From an uncultured Fulvivirga sp. (GTDB lineage: Bacteria > Bacteroidota > Bacteroidia > Cytophagales > Cyclobacteriaceae), in contig CANMSE010000005.1 in assembly GCA_947500555.1 (NCBI GenBank), forward strand, positions 124,001-188,000: a DNA stretch of 64,000 nt, in the 5' to 3' direction. Both the position numbers and the translations under genes were made by a program. Shown in pieces: positions 16,432 through 25,541 of the stretch. Every line of letters begins with the position of its first letter. Position 1 is the stretch's first letter. The notes under the pieces are model-generated. The model ran no database searches and had not been told where the DNA came from. It saw nothing but the letters and a program-made list of their open reading frames with translations.

Positions 16432-19400
16432 TTGAAAATCAGGCTTACTTTACTTCTTATTCTAGTTTCTTATGTTTCATTCGCACAGACCAGGTTCGAG
16501 TACTCACAATTGTTGGAGACATATATAGAGACCGAACAATTTGATAAGATATTAGCACTTGAAACAGAAGTAGAAGTTAATACGATAGAGATTGATACTG
16601 TTTCCGCCAACATTTTATCAATCTATGGAGAGACCTACCTTATCTTGGGAGATTATCCTGCATCGGAAAAGTTTTATAGGTCTGCGCTCAACGTTAGAAA
16701 ACAGTTAACCCCCAAGGAAACGATTGCCTACAGTGATGTCTTATATAATTTGATTACAGTTTATCTCGAGCAGGGTAAATACATTTTAGCAAAAGAGGCA
16801 TCAAAAGAATTATTAGAAGTTGACGCTCAACTTCATGGAAGGTCTTCTCCCAGTTATTTAGAATCAGTCGTATATGCTTCTGATGTTTTGATCGCTATGT
16901 CAGAATATGATGAGGCATTGAAATTGTTGAATAAACAACTGAAAAATACATCTGGTAACTTCAATAGGGCAGCAGTAAGTGCCAAATTGGGTTATGTATT
17001 GTCAACATTAGGCAACTATGAAAAATCTACCGAAACTCTAAGTGAATCGAGTACTGTTTTTGCAGATTTATCGGACACTTTAAATTTTGAAATTACTCAA
17101 AATGCGCTAGGTCTAAACTATTTAAATCAAGGTAAGTATCCGGTGGCAGAACAAATATTTCTGCAAGCAAAGTCGAATTTAAGCACTATAGATGGAACCG
17201 AATTTTACCTAGATGATATAAATAATAATTTGGCTCTTTCTCAAATGGCTCTTGGGAGGTCCAAAGAAGCTATTTCGATTTATCAAGAGTTAGTGATTAG
17301 TGATTCATTAAATTATGGAGTCGTTCACCCAAAGTTTATTACTTCATTACTAAATCTGGGTACGGCATATCATGATATTAATCAGTATTCTTCCGCTGAA
17401 AGGGTATTTAAACGAGCTCTAGAGCTTGTGCCAGAAGTATATGGGCAGAATAGCGAAGTTGAAGCTTCATTATTGAACAATTTGGCCAATGTTCAAAAAG
17501 ATAATGATCAGATTGAAGAATCCATAAAGAACTTCGGAAAAGCAGCTGAACTTTTCGAACGGTTGGAAGGCAAAAAGGCATTATATGCTACAGTGATATT
17601 TAATACTGCCAAGGTCGAATTGTTAAAAGGTTCAAATGCGGCTGAAAAGTTATTGTTGGAAGCTTTGAAAATTCGTGAGAAACAATTAGGAAAAAGTCAT
17701 CCAAAATTTGCCGAAGTGACCAACTATTTAGGTATTTATTACTGGCAGCAAAATGATCTTAAAAAAGCTAGAGAATATTTTGAAGAAACATTTATCAACT
17801 TTTTTCAACAGATCAAAGAATTTTTCCCTGCTTTGAGTGAAGAAGAAAAAACCAAATTCTATCAGGAAAAAGTCAAACCGGTTTTTGAACAATATAATTC
17901 TTTAGCTGAAATAATAATGGAATCGGATCCCTCAATATTGGGCACGCTCTATGATTATCAGTTACGTACAAAAGGAATTATTATGGTTGCTACCGAACGA
18001 CTCAGGCGTAATATCTATCAAAGTGCAGATTCAGTTCTAATCAATAATTTCACTAAATGGAAAGGTATTAAAGAACGTTTATCAAAACTATATTCAAATA
18101 ATGACCCTAGGCAGTCTTTAATAGACTCATTAAAACAACAAGCCAATTCTATAGAACGTGATCTTGTCAGAAGCTCATCAGCGTTTGCCGAAATTTATGA
18201 TCAGGAAATTCCTGACTGGAAACAAGTTCAATCAAAATTAAAAGATGACGAAGTTGCTTTAGAAATTATTCGATACCGAGTTTCTGATCCAAAGGAAGCC
18301 GGACAGTTTGAAAAAACTATACATTATCTAGCTCTTATTATAGACGCTGAAAGTGAGTATCCCAGGGCGGTACTTTTGACCAGAGGAAATTTAATGGAAG
18401 GACGCTATCTTAATAATTACAGGAATTCTATACGCTATCAAATCAAAGATAACTTCTCTTATAAAGAGTTATGGAAACCTTTAGAAAGTAGATTTAATGG
18501 AATAAAGAAAATATATATTTCTCCTGATGGAGTTTACAATCAGATAAACCTCAATACACTCGTTAATCCTGAATCTGGAGAATTCTTAATTAAGGAAGTC
18601 GAGATTCAAGAAGTTACTAGTACAAGAGATTTATTAACCAAATCAAAATCTTCTTCTAGTTCTGATAACAAGGTACTCTTAGGATTTCCGACTTACACAA
18701 TTCAAGATGTGAATTCTGATAAAGAAAAATCTACTCGTAGCCTGCGTGGAGCTTTAAGAGGAGCAGAGAGTACTTTTTCTGAAACACGTGGACTGAGAGG
18801 GGGCCTATTAAGGTATATGAGAAGTGGTGAAGGTATAGCTACTTTACCAGGAACTAAGACAGAAATAGAAGAGATTTCAAAAATTTACAGTATGAAGAGT
18901 TTTGAAACTCTAGGTTTACTTTCTGAGCAGGCCAATGAGTCACGGTTAAAAACCGTAGACAATCCAGAGATACTACATATCGCAACTCACGGTTATTTCT
19001 TAGAGAATGTCGAATCTCCTGACTTTGGAGATACCAAGTCATATTATCAAAACCCTCTACTCAGAGCAGGTCTGATATTAGCAGGAGCAGAGGATTTTTT
19101 AGTTACTGGAAGTAATTCTATTGATAACGAAGATGGTATTTTAACTGCTTATGAGGCAATGAACATGAATCTGAATAACACAGATTTAGTAGTTCTTTCA
19201 GCTTGTGAAACTGGCCTAGGAGAGATTTCTAATGGTGAAGGGGTCTATGGTCTTCAAAGAGCTTTCAAGATAGCAGGAGCGCGCTATATAGTTATGAGTA
19301 TGTGGAATGTTGATGATGATGCGACACAACGTTTAATGACGTTGTTTTATGAAAACCTTATTCAAGGCGAGGAGAAATTTTACGCATTCAGAAATGCTCA

Positions 19401-19467
19401 AATAAAATTAATGGACGAGTACCAACAACCATTCTATTGGGGAGCATTTAAGATAGTTGGAGATTAA
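16432..19467 (+). CDS. Exported TPR-CHAT domain protein (caspase-like fold)
   Basis: A 1011-residue protein with a signal peptide (about 1-19, ending SFAQ). Many TPR repeats occupy about 50-470 (for example AERVFKRALELVPEVYG and EKLLLEALKIREKQLG). A linker and a C-terminal CHAT domain (about 690-1010) follow. The CHAT catalytic dyad is intact: His853 in HIATHGYF and Cys925 in LSACETGLG. The CHAT fold is a caspase-like cysteine protease. TPR-CHAT proteins occur in signalling and immunity, but this one carries an export signal and no adjacent substrate. The start is a TTG with no alternative ATG near the signal peptide. It is probably monocistronic. Confidence 0.88.
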   Translation: MKIRLTLLLILVSYVSFAQTRFEYSQLLETYIETEQFDKILALETEVEVNTIEIDTVSANILSIYGETYLILGDYPASEKFYRSALNVRKQLTPKETIAYSDVLYNLITVYLEQGKYILAKEASKELLEVDAQLHGRSSPSYLESVVYASDVLIAMSEYDEALKLLNKQLKNTSGNFNRAAVSAKLGYVLSTLGNYEKSTETLSESSTVFADLSDTLNFEITQNALGLNYLNQGKYPVAEQIFLQAKSNLSTIDGTEFYLDDINNNLALSQMALGRSKEAISIYQELVISDSLNYGVVHPKFITSLLNLGTAYHDINQYSSAERVFKRALELVPEVYGQNSEVEASLLNNLANVQKDNDQIEESIKNFGKAAELFERLEGKKALYATVIFNTAKVELLKGSNAAEKLLLEALKIREKQLGKSHPKFAEVTNYLGIYYWQQNDLKKAREYFEETFINFFQQIKEFFPALSEEEKTKFYQEKVKPVFEQYNSLAEIIMESDPSILGTLYDYQLRTKGIIMVATERLRRNIYQSADSVLINNFTKWKGIKERLSKLYSNNDPRQSLIDSLKQQANSIERDLVRSSSAFAEIYDQEIPDWKQVQSKLKDDEVALEIIRYRVSDPKEAGQFEKTIHYLALIIDAESEYPRAVLLTRGNLMEGRYLNNYRNSIRYQIKDNFSYKELWKPLESRFNGIKKIYISPDGVYNQINLNTLVNPESGEFLIKEVEIQEVTSTRDLLTKSKSSSSSDNKVLLGFPTYTIQDVNSDKEKSTRSLRGALRGAESTFSETRGLRGGLLRYMRSGEGIATLPGTKTEIEEISKIYSMKSFETLGLLSEQANESRLKTVDNPEILHIATHGYFLENVESPDFGDTKSYYQNPLLRAGLILAGAEDFLVTGSNSIDNEDGILTAYEAMNMNLNNTDLVVLSACETGLGEISNGEGVYGLQRAFKIAGARYIVMSMWNVDDDATQRLMTLFYENLIQGEEKFYAFRNAQIKLMDEYQQPFYWGAFKIVGD

Positions 19468-19490
19468 TACCACCACATTAAATTAAATCC

Positions 19491-19498
19491 TAGATTTG
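19491..19498 (+). promoter_or_regulatory. -7 box before the DUF4920 gene
   Basis: TAGATTTG fits TAnnTTTG and is followed by CA, 17 bases before the ATG at 19516. No TTG is found at the usual -33 distance. Confidence 0.5.
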
Positions 19499-19515
19499 CA
19501 ACAAATTGTTGAATC

Positions 19516-19965
19516 ATGAAAGTCCTATGTTTTTTGATGTTGTTGATTTTGTGTGGCTGTTCTCAGCATAAAGATTCTTTTTATGGAGAGAAAATTGATC
19601 ATGCTGATTTAATATCCTCTACTGAGCTCAATGAGATCTTAAATGAGAATAGTGAGGCTCAAGTCAAATTAGAGGCTGAAATCTTGACCACATGCAAAAT
19701 GAAGGGTTGTTGGATGACGGTGAAATTGGATAATGGAGATGAAATGAGAGTGACATTTAAGGACTACGGTTTTTTTGTTCCTAAAGATAGTGTGGATGGT
19801 AAGAAGACAATAATAGCTGGAACTATCAAAAAAGATGTTACAGATGTTGAGGCTTTGAAGCACTTTGCTCAAGATTCTGGAGAGACACCTGAAGAAATAG
19901 CTAAAATTGTTGAACCAAAGAAAGAGTTAACCTTTATTGCTACAGGAGTCATTATTGAAGATTAA
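19516..19965 (+). CDS. DUF4920 lipoprotein
   Basis: A 149-residue lipoprotein. The signal peptide ends in LCGC with lipidated Cys15, so it should sit on the inner or outer membrane facing the periplasm. The body shows the DUF4920 pattern: a small OB-like beta domain with TCKMKGCWMTV (about 59-69) holding two cysteines, FKDYGFFVPKD, and a C-terminal strand. Functions in the family are unknown; the two close cysteines could form a disulfide or bind metal. It is nine bases upstream of kdsC, so it may lead the transcript entering the glycan locus. Confidence 0.85.
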   Translation: MKVLCFLMLLILCGCSQHKDSFYGEKIDHADLISSTELNEILNENSEAQVKLEAEILTTCKMKGCWMTVKLDNGDEMRVTFKDYGFFVPKDSVDGKKTIIAGTIKKDVTDVEALKHFAQDSGETPEEIAKIVEPKKELTFIATGVIIED

Positions 19966-19973
19966 TTAAGACT

Positions 19974-20507
19974 TTGCAAGATATTCCTAATCATATTGTT
20001 GAAAAAGCTAAGCTAATACGAGCCATATTCTTTGATGTGGACGGAGTATTAACGGACGGCTCCATTACATATTCAAGTAATGGAGAAGAATTGAAGTCGT
20101 TTAATGTGAAAGATGGACAAATAATTAGACATCTAAAGGAGAATGAAATTTTGGTAGGTGCTATAACAGGTAGAAGCTCTGAGGCGGTCAGAAGAAGGTG
20201 TGAAGAACTTGATCTAGATTTTTTTGAACAAGGTGTTAGAGACAAGTGGTCTATAGTTGAGGAAAAACTAACGATCTATAATTTAGCCGCTGATGAAGTT
20301 TGTTATATTGGAGATGATATTATTGATCTTCGGGTAATGAAAAATGTTGGTTTAGGTATAGCTCCAAATGATGCCTTAGATTATGTGAAATCAGAATCGG
20401 ACTATATCAGTTCAAAAGAAGGTGGAAAAGGAGTATTGCGAGAGGTAGGAGATTTGGTATTGGAATCAAAAGGATTGTTTAGTCAAGTTTTAGAGTCATA
20501 TAAATAA
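19974..20507 (+). CDS. kdsC: 3-deoxy-D-manno-octulosonate 8-phosphate phosphatase (HAD family)
   Basis: Removes phosphate from Kdo-8-phosphate, the step after KdsA in Kdo synthesis for LPS. At 177 residues it is the compact capless HAD phosphatase. The nucleophile Asp21 and Asp23 lie in FFDVDGVLTDG, GAITGRSS is motif II, and YIGDDIIDL supplies the motif III metal acids. The start is a TTG at 19974. It is one base before the epimerase gene, and kdsA is the next gene after that. The neighbouring kdsA supports Kdo over a nonulosonate-9-phosphate substrate. Confidence 0.9.
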   Translation: MQDIPNHIVEKAKLIRAIFFDVDGVLTDGSITYSSNGEELKSFNVKDGQIIRHLKENEILVGAITGRSSEAVRRRCEELDLDFFEQGVRDKWSIVEEKLTIYNLAADEVCYIGDDIIDLRVMKNVGLGIAPNDALDYVKSESDYISSKEGGKGVLREVGDLVLESKGLFSQVLESYK

Positions 20508-20508
20508 G

Positions 20509-21585
20509 ATGTCGAAAGTATTAGTGACTGGCGCTGCTGGATTTATAGGTTACCATTTGTGTAAATCACTTTTGGAAAGAGGTGATGAAGTTATAGGGCT
20601 AGACAATATATCAGGTTATTATGATATTTCATTAAAACTAGATCGTCTGGCAGAATTGGGGATTGATCAACATCAAATTAACGAGGGAGGAAAATCTTTA
20701 AGTAAAATATTCCCTCGATTTTCATTCACTAAAGCAGATATTAAAGAAATTAATTATCTCAAAAAACTTTTCTCTCAAGAATCTTTCGATATAGTTGTTA
20801 ATTTAGCTGCCCAGGCAGGGGTAAGGTATTCAGTAGAAAACCCTCAAGTATATGTGGATGCAAATATTCAAGGCTTTATTAATATACTTCAGATGTGTAG
20901 GAAGTATCCTGTTCAGCATTTGGTTTACGCTTCTTCCAGTTCTGTTTATGGAGCAAATACAAAAATGCCGTTTTCTGTAAATGACAACGTTGATCATCCA
21001 CTTTCCTTATATGCAGCAACCAAAAAAAGTAATGAATTGATGGCACACTCATATTCACATCTTTTTGACATCCCAACTACAGGATTAAGGTTTTTCACTG
21101 TTTATGGACCTTGGGGTAGGCCTGATATGGCATTATTTTTATTTGTAAAGGCCATGGTAAACGGTGAATCGATAAAAGTCTTCAATAATGGTGAAATGTC
21201 AAGAGACTTTACCTATGTTGATGACATCATAAAAGGTATTAGTAAAGTTATGGATTGTCCTCCAACAGAATCTGGAACATGGGATTCGAATTCGTTGAAA
21301 CCAGGCCACTCTAAAGCACCATATGCTATTTATAACATCGGAAAAAACCGTCCAGTTAAATTAGTAGATTTTATTGATGCACTAGAAAATGAACTAGGAA
21401 GAAAAGCAAAGAAAGACTATCTGCCCATGCAAGCGGGTGATGTTCCGGTCACCTATGCTGATGTTGATTCGTTAATTAAAAATTTTGATTATAAGCCTTC
21501 AACAAGTTTATCCGATGGAATAAGAGAATTTGTAAAATGGTATAAAGACTATTATCAAATTGATAATTTAAAGCTTCAAGACTAA
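20509..21585 (+). CDS. NAD-dependent sugar epimerase, UDP-glucuronate 4-epimerase-like
   Basis: An extended short-chain dehydrogenase of 358 residues acting on a nucleotide sugar. The Rossmann motif GAAGFIG is at 8-14, SSSSVYG supplies the catalytic Ser region, and Tyr168 with Lys172 form the YxxxK pair (YAATK). FTVYGPWGRPDMALF is characteristic of UDP-glucuronate 4-epimerases, which make UDP-galacturonate. It lies between kdsC and kdsA with one-base gaps or overlaps, so it is co-expressed with Kdo synthesis and probably supplies a uronic acid. A uronic acid product would also give the downstream AsnB-like amidotransferase a substrate. Confidence 0.85.
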   Translation: MSKVLVTGAAGFIGYHLCKSLLERGDEVIGLDNISGYYDISLKLDRLAELGIDQHQINEGGKSLSKIFPRFSFTKADIKEINYLKKLFSQESFDIVVNLAAQAGVRYSVENPQVYVDANIQGFINILQMCRKYPVQHLVYASSSSVYGANTKMPFSVNDNVDHPLSLYAATKKSNELMAHSYSHLFDIPTTGLRFFTVYGPWGRPDMALFLFVKAMVNGESIKVFNNGEMSRDFTYVDDIIKGISKVMDCPPTESGTWDSNSLKPGHSKAPYAIYNIGKNRPVKLVDFIDALENELGRKAKKDYLPMQAGDVPVTYADVDSLIKNFDYKPSTSLSDGIREFVKWYKDYYQIDNLKLQD

Positions 21586-22418
21586 TGGAACGATTTAAAA
21601 TTCCTATCAAAGTTATAGATAATATATACTTGGGAGACGGTAAGCTTGTTCTTTTTTCAGGACCATGTGCAGCCGAAAGCCTTGATCTATGCCTTGAGGT
21701 CGGAGAAAAATTAAAATCGGTTTGTGCCTTACTAGATATTTCCTATGTGTTTAAGGCGTCTTTCGATAAGGCGAATAGAACTTCCGTAAATTCTTACAGA
21801 GGTTTAGGAATGGAAAAAGGACTAAAGCTACTTTCAGAAGTTAAGGCAAAGCTAAATGTACCTATAGTCACCGATATTCATGAGAGTCATCAAGCAGCGG
21901 AAGCAGCGGAAGTGGCAGATGTATTGCAGATACCTGCTTTTTTATGTAGACAAACTGATTTACTGATAGCAGCGGCAAAAACCGGGAAAATGGTAAAAGT
22001 AAAACGGGGACAATTCATGGCACCAGAGGATATGCAGTATGCAGTGGATAAAATTAGAGATTCGGGAAATGAAAATGTCTGCCTCACAGAACGTGGGGTA
22101 AGTTTTGGTTATCATAATTTAGTAGTAGATATGCGAGCATTGCCTACTATGCGTCAATTTGCTCCTGTTGTTTTTGATGTAACTCATAGCGTACAGCAGC
22201 CAGGAGGTCAAGGGGGTACGAGCGGTGGACAACGAGAATTTGCTCCTTATTTGGCAAGAGCAGCTGCTGCAGTTGGCGTAGATGGTTTCTTCATAGAAAC
22301 ACATCCAGATCCTTCCAAAGCTTTAAGTGATGGGCCTAATATGATACCTTTAGATGAGATGAATGAGTTTTTAAAAATGATTAAAGATTTTTGGTCTTTA
22401 AGAAATACTTTAGATTAG
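21585..22418 (+). CDS. kdsA: 3-deoxy-8-phosphooctulonate synthase
   Basis: Condenses phosphoenolpyruvate with arabinose 5-phosphate to form Kdo-8-phosphate. At 277 residues it has the usual KdsA length. GPCAAES near 25-31, FKASFDKANRTS near 56-67, TDIHES near 96-101, and the PEP-binding segment VKVKRGQFMAP near 137-147 are visible. The start overlaps the preceding stop by one base. Together with kdsC it provides Kdo, but kdsB and kdsD are not in this window. It is the first of three PEP-condensing synthases within 9 kb, the other two being NeuB-like. Confidence 0.95.
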   Translation: MERFKIPIKVIDNIYLGDGKLVLFSGPCAAESLDLCLEVGEKLKSVCALLDISYVFKASFDKANRTSVNSYRGLGMEKGLKLLSEVKAKLNVPIVTDIHESHQAAEAAEVADVLQIPAFLCRQTDLLIAAAKTGKMVKVKRGQFMAPEDMQYAVDKIRDSGNENVCLTERGVSFGYHNLVVDMRALPTMRQFAPVVFDVTHSVQQPGGQGGTSGGQREFAPYLARAAAAVGVDGFFIETHPDPSKALSDGPNMIPLDEMNEFLKMIKDFWSLRNTLD

Positions 22419-22420
22419 GT

Positions 22421-23170
22421 ATGCGATTTATAAGTTTATTTTTGATATGTTTTATTGGCTATTCTTGTGTGCCACTTAAAAAGCAAATCTATTTGCAAAG
22501 TGAAGAAGATGCTATAGTTATAGATTCAGTATTTCAAACTGAATATAAGGAATACTCTCTTAAAATTGATGATATTTTATCCATAAGAATAGCGAGTTTA
22601 ACTCCAAATGATCTAAATTTTTTAAGTAAATATGAGAGTGATTTTAATTCTAGTGATATACTGCTGGCCGGTTATAGAGTAGATAAAGAAGGGAATATTG
22701 AAATACCTGTAATTGGTAAGGTTCGTGTAATGGGTTCTACCACTAATCAAGTCAAGAATAAAGTGGTGGAACTTCTCGAACCACTATTAGATAGCCCAGT
22801 AGTAGATGTAAGGCTTTTGAGCTTTAGCTTTACTCTTCTGGGTGAATTTAATTCTCCGGGACAGTATACCTCTTATAAATCCAATTTAACCTTATTAGAA
22901 GCCTTTGGACAAGGTGGTGATCTTACGAGTTTCGCAGATAGATCAGAAATAAGAATACTTAGATCTGAGAATGGAGAAGTTACAATAAAAAAAGTGAATG
23001 TCTTACGTGACGATCTTCTAATTGCCGGTTCTTACTATTTAAAGCCTAACGATATTGTAATAGTTAACCCTCTAAAAATAAAGGTATTCAGACAGTATAG
23101 TTTGGCTAACTATGGAATAATTTTGTCGACTTTAACTGCATTGAGTTTAGTTCTTTTCAGATTTAATTAG
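22421..23170 (+). CDS. Wza-like polysaccharide export lipoprotein
   Basis: The outer-membrane side of a capsule or exopolysaccharide exporter, 250 residues from the ATG at 22421. A GTG start 30 bases upstream would overlap kdsA and break the signal peptide. The lipobox ends at Cys16 (IGYSC). A poly-export domain (about 40-125, with YRVDKEGNIEIPVIGKVRV) and one SLBB-type domain (about 130-200, with GEFNSPGQYTSYKSN) follow, then a C-terminal hydrophobic segment. It is shorter than E. coli Wza, as is usual in Bacteroidota. It is paired with the Wzc-like gene ten bases downstream. Confidence 0.9.
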   Translation: MRFISLFLICFIGYSCVPLKKQIYLQSEEDAIVIDSVFQTEYKEYSLKIDDILSIRIASLTPNDLNFLSKYESDFNSSDILLAGYRVDKEGNIEIPVIGKVRVMGSTTNQVKNKVVELLEPLLDSPVVDVRLLSFSFTLLGEFNSPGQYTSYKSNLTLLEAFGQGGDLTSFADRSEIRILRSENGEVTIKKVNVLRDDLLIAGSYYLKPNDIVIVNPLKIKVFRQYSLANYGIILSTLTALSLVLFRFN

Positions 23171-23180
23171 GAAGAATATT

Positions 23181-25520
23181 GTGAATTCTGAATACGAAAT
23201 ACATGACAATCTAGATGATCTACGTAAGATAGCTCAAAAGATGTTTATGAAGTGGTATTACATACTACTTTCATTAGTTATAGCAATCACTACAGCTTAT
23301 TTAATTAATAGGTATACTACACCCGTATATGTTGTCAAAACATCTGTTTTAATAAAAGAATCCAAAGATATTTCTAATGCTGCCTCTGAATTATTATATG
23401 GAGATGAAGTATTCAAAATATCCAGAAATTTGAGTAATGAATCAATTTTATTAAAGTCATATTCTTTGGTGCAATCGACTTTGAAAGAACTAGATTTTGA
23501 TATATTTTATTATACAGACGGAAATTTTAAGAATTCTGAGAGATATCAAGATAGCCCTATTAAGGTAACGATTGATTCCACATCATTAAATGTGCCTTAC
23601 AATGCGCTTATAAAATGCAATATTATTTCTGACGAACTTTATTCACTCTCAGGGTTGGACAATAAAAGGCTGAATTCTTTTGACCCAAACAGCAGGATCA
23701 AATTTGGCGAAATGGTAAACCTAGATGAATTTAAATTTCAAATAGACCTACTTAATCGAGATTTGACAAGAAAAGAAATGTTATTTAGGGTAAATAACAG
23801 ACATAACCTTACGAATTACTACAGAAAAAAATTAGAAATTTCACCACTTGAAAGAGAGTCTTCTATTTTAGAAATTTCTTTGGAAGGTACATTGCCAACA
23901 AAAGAAATAGACTTTCTTAATCAATTGGTAACAACATATGTTGAAACAGGCCTTAAAGACAAAAATATAAATGCAACTAAAACTATTGAGTTTATTGATC
24001 AACAGCTGAATTCAATAGTAGATTCCTTGGCATCAATTGAGAGTACATTAGAGCAGTTTAAAACAAGAAATTCTAAAATTGATTTGGGCATCCAAGAAAA
24101 CAGTCTTTATAACTCATTTTTGAATTTAAATGAAGAACAAGCTTCATTATCATTAAAGAACAGCTACCTCATATATCTGAGAACATATATTGATGAAGGA
24201 AAGTATGGCGAACAAGTGGTTGTACCAGCTTCGGTTGGGATTTCAGATGTTTTATTGAGTGACTTTCTAAAAGATTTGGTACAAGTGCAGTTAGAGCTTA
24301 AGACAATGACTAATAGCACTTCGAAAAAAGAAAACCCTATAGTAAAGAGTAAAAGGTTGGAGTTGGAAAACTTAAAAAACAATATTATTGAAAGTATTGA
24401 TAATATGATTTCTTCAAACGATCTGGCCCTAAGGCAATCAAATGATAGAATCAAAGGTATAAACAGGTCGTTAGAAGCTTTGCCAGCACTGGAGAGGGAG
24501 TTTATAGATATACAAAGAAGATATAATCTGAGCGAAAGTCTTTACTTATTTTTACGAGAAAAGAAGGCAGAAGCCGAAATAGCCAAATCATCCAATAATT
24601 CAGATATTAGATTGGTTGACAGTGCTATGATAACAGAACCACCAATTAAACCTCAAAAACGAAAAAATTATATAGTTGCTGGTTTTATTGGTCTATTTAT
24701 TCCAGTACTCTTAATTTTTTTAATTGACTTTTTCGATAATAAAATTCGTTCAAAGGATGACCTTATAAAATTCACTAATTTACCTTTTTTGGGCCTGATT
24801 GGACACAGTAGAATAAAGTCTGATTTGGTAATTGATCAAATGCCAAAATCTGCTGTAGCTGAATCCTTTCGAACTATCCGATCAAACCTAAGATACATGT
24901 CTGAGAATCCCTCAAACAGAACTTACTTGATTACATCCTCAATTAGTGGAGAAGGTAAAACTTTTTGTGCGAAAAATTTGGCATTTATTTTTGCCATTTC
25001 AGGAGAAAAGACTCTTTTAATAAGTGCTGATATGAGACGGCCAAACTCTTACAAAGAATTTGGTGTAACGAGCGGAATAGGTTTAAGTAATTATTTGGCA
25101 GGAATAGCTGAACCTAAAGACATTATTTCCTCGACAGATCAGGAAAACCTTTTCATCATAACAAGTGGAGAAATACCACCTAATCCCTCAGAACTTCTTT
25201 TGAATGATAGAATGTCTGAATTGATTAAAAATTTAAAACAAGAGTTTGATTGCATTTTAATTGATACACCTCCAATTGGAATACTTTCTGATGGTATGGA
25301 ATTGATGAAGTACAGTGATGTTAATATATTTTTAGTCAGACAAGGGTATTCTTTAAAAAGCTACCTGATTAATATTAATGACATGTATTCTTCAAGTAAA
25401 GTTCAGGATATGGCAATTTTGTTCAATGATGTGGACATGAGAAAATTGAATTATGGATACGGATACGGATATGGATATGGGTACGGATATTATTCAGATG
25501 AAAAAAAGAATAAAAGCTAA
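23181..25520 (+). CDS. Wzc-like chain-length regulator with BY-kinase domain
   Basis: An inner-membrane polysaccharide co-polymerase and bacterial tyrosine kinase of 779 residues. It has a first helix (about 22-42) and a Wzz domain with long periplasmic coiled coils. A GNVR-like segment (ALEREFIDIQRRYN) and a second helix (about 495-515) lead to the cytoplasmic kinase. Walker A is SGEGKT, the A' motif is ISADMRRP, and Walker B is ILIDTPP. The C-terminus is a Tyr-rich tail with eight tyrosines in alternating Tyr-Gly, the expected autophosphorylation cluster. The start is GTG. With the Wza-like protein it would control export and chain length of the glycan made by this locus. Confidence 0.92.
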   Translation: MNSEYEIHDNLDDLRKIAQKMFMKWYYILLSLVIAITTAYLINRYTTPVYVVKTSVLIKESKDISNAASELLYGDEVFKISRNLSNESILLKSYSLVQSTLKELDFDIFYYTDGNFKNSERYQDSPIKVTIDSTSLNVPYNALIKCNIISDELYSLSGLDNKRLNSFDPNSRIKFGEMVNLDEFKFQIDLLNRDLTRKEMLFRVNNRHNLTNYYRKKLEISPLERESSILEISLEGTLPTKEIDFLNQLVTTYVETGLKDKNINATKTIEFIDQQLNSIVDSLASIESTLEQFKTRNSKIDLGIQENSLYNSFLNLNEEQASLSLKNSYLIYLRTYIDEGKYGEQVVVPASVGISDVLLSDFLKDLVQVQLELKTMTNSTSKKENPIVKSKRLELENLKNNIIESIDNMISSNDLALRQSNDRIKGINRSLEALPALEREFIDIQRRYNLSESLYLFLREKKAEAEIAKSSNNSDIRLVDSAMITEPPIKPQKRKNYIVAGFIGLFIPVLLIFLIDFFDNKIRSKDDLIKFTNLPFLGLIGHSRIKSDLVIDQMPKSAVAESFRTIRSNLRYMSENPSNRTYLITSSISGEGKTFCAKNLAFIFAISGEKTLLISADMRRPNSYKEFGVTSGIGLSNYLAGIAEPKDIISSTDQENLFIITSGEIPPNPSELLLNDRMSELIKNLKQEFDCILIDTPPIGILSDGMELMKYSDVNIFLVRQGYSLKSYLININDMYSSSKVQDMAILFNDVDMRKLNYGYGYGYGYGYGYYSDEKKNKS
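25452..25493 (+). repeat. Hexanucleotide (TAYGGR) repeat encoding the Tyr-Gly tail
   Basis: Six in-frame copies of TAYGGR followed by TATTAT encode the Tyr-Gly repeats at the C-terminus of the BY-kinase. Copy-number slippage by whole units would change the number of phosphorylatable tyrosines without a frameshift. Confidence 0.8.
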
Positions 25521-25541
25521 CTCTGGTGATTGGATAACAGT

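Noticed and set aside
22391..22420. GTG start for the Wza-like gene 30 bases upstream
   Set aside because: It overlaps the kdsA end and would put ten charged residues before the lipoprotein signal; the ATG at 22421 gives a proper signal with Cys16.
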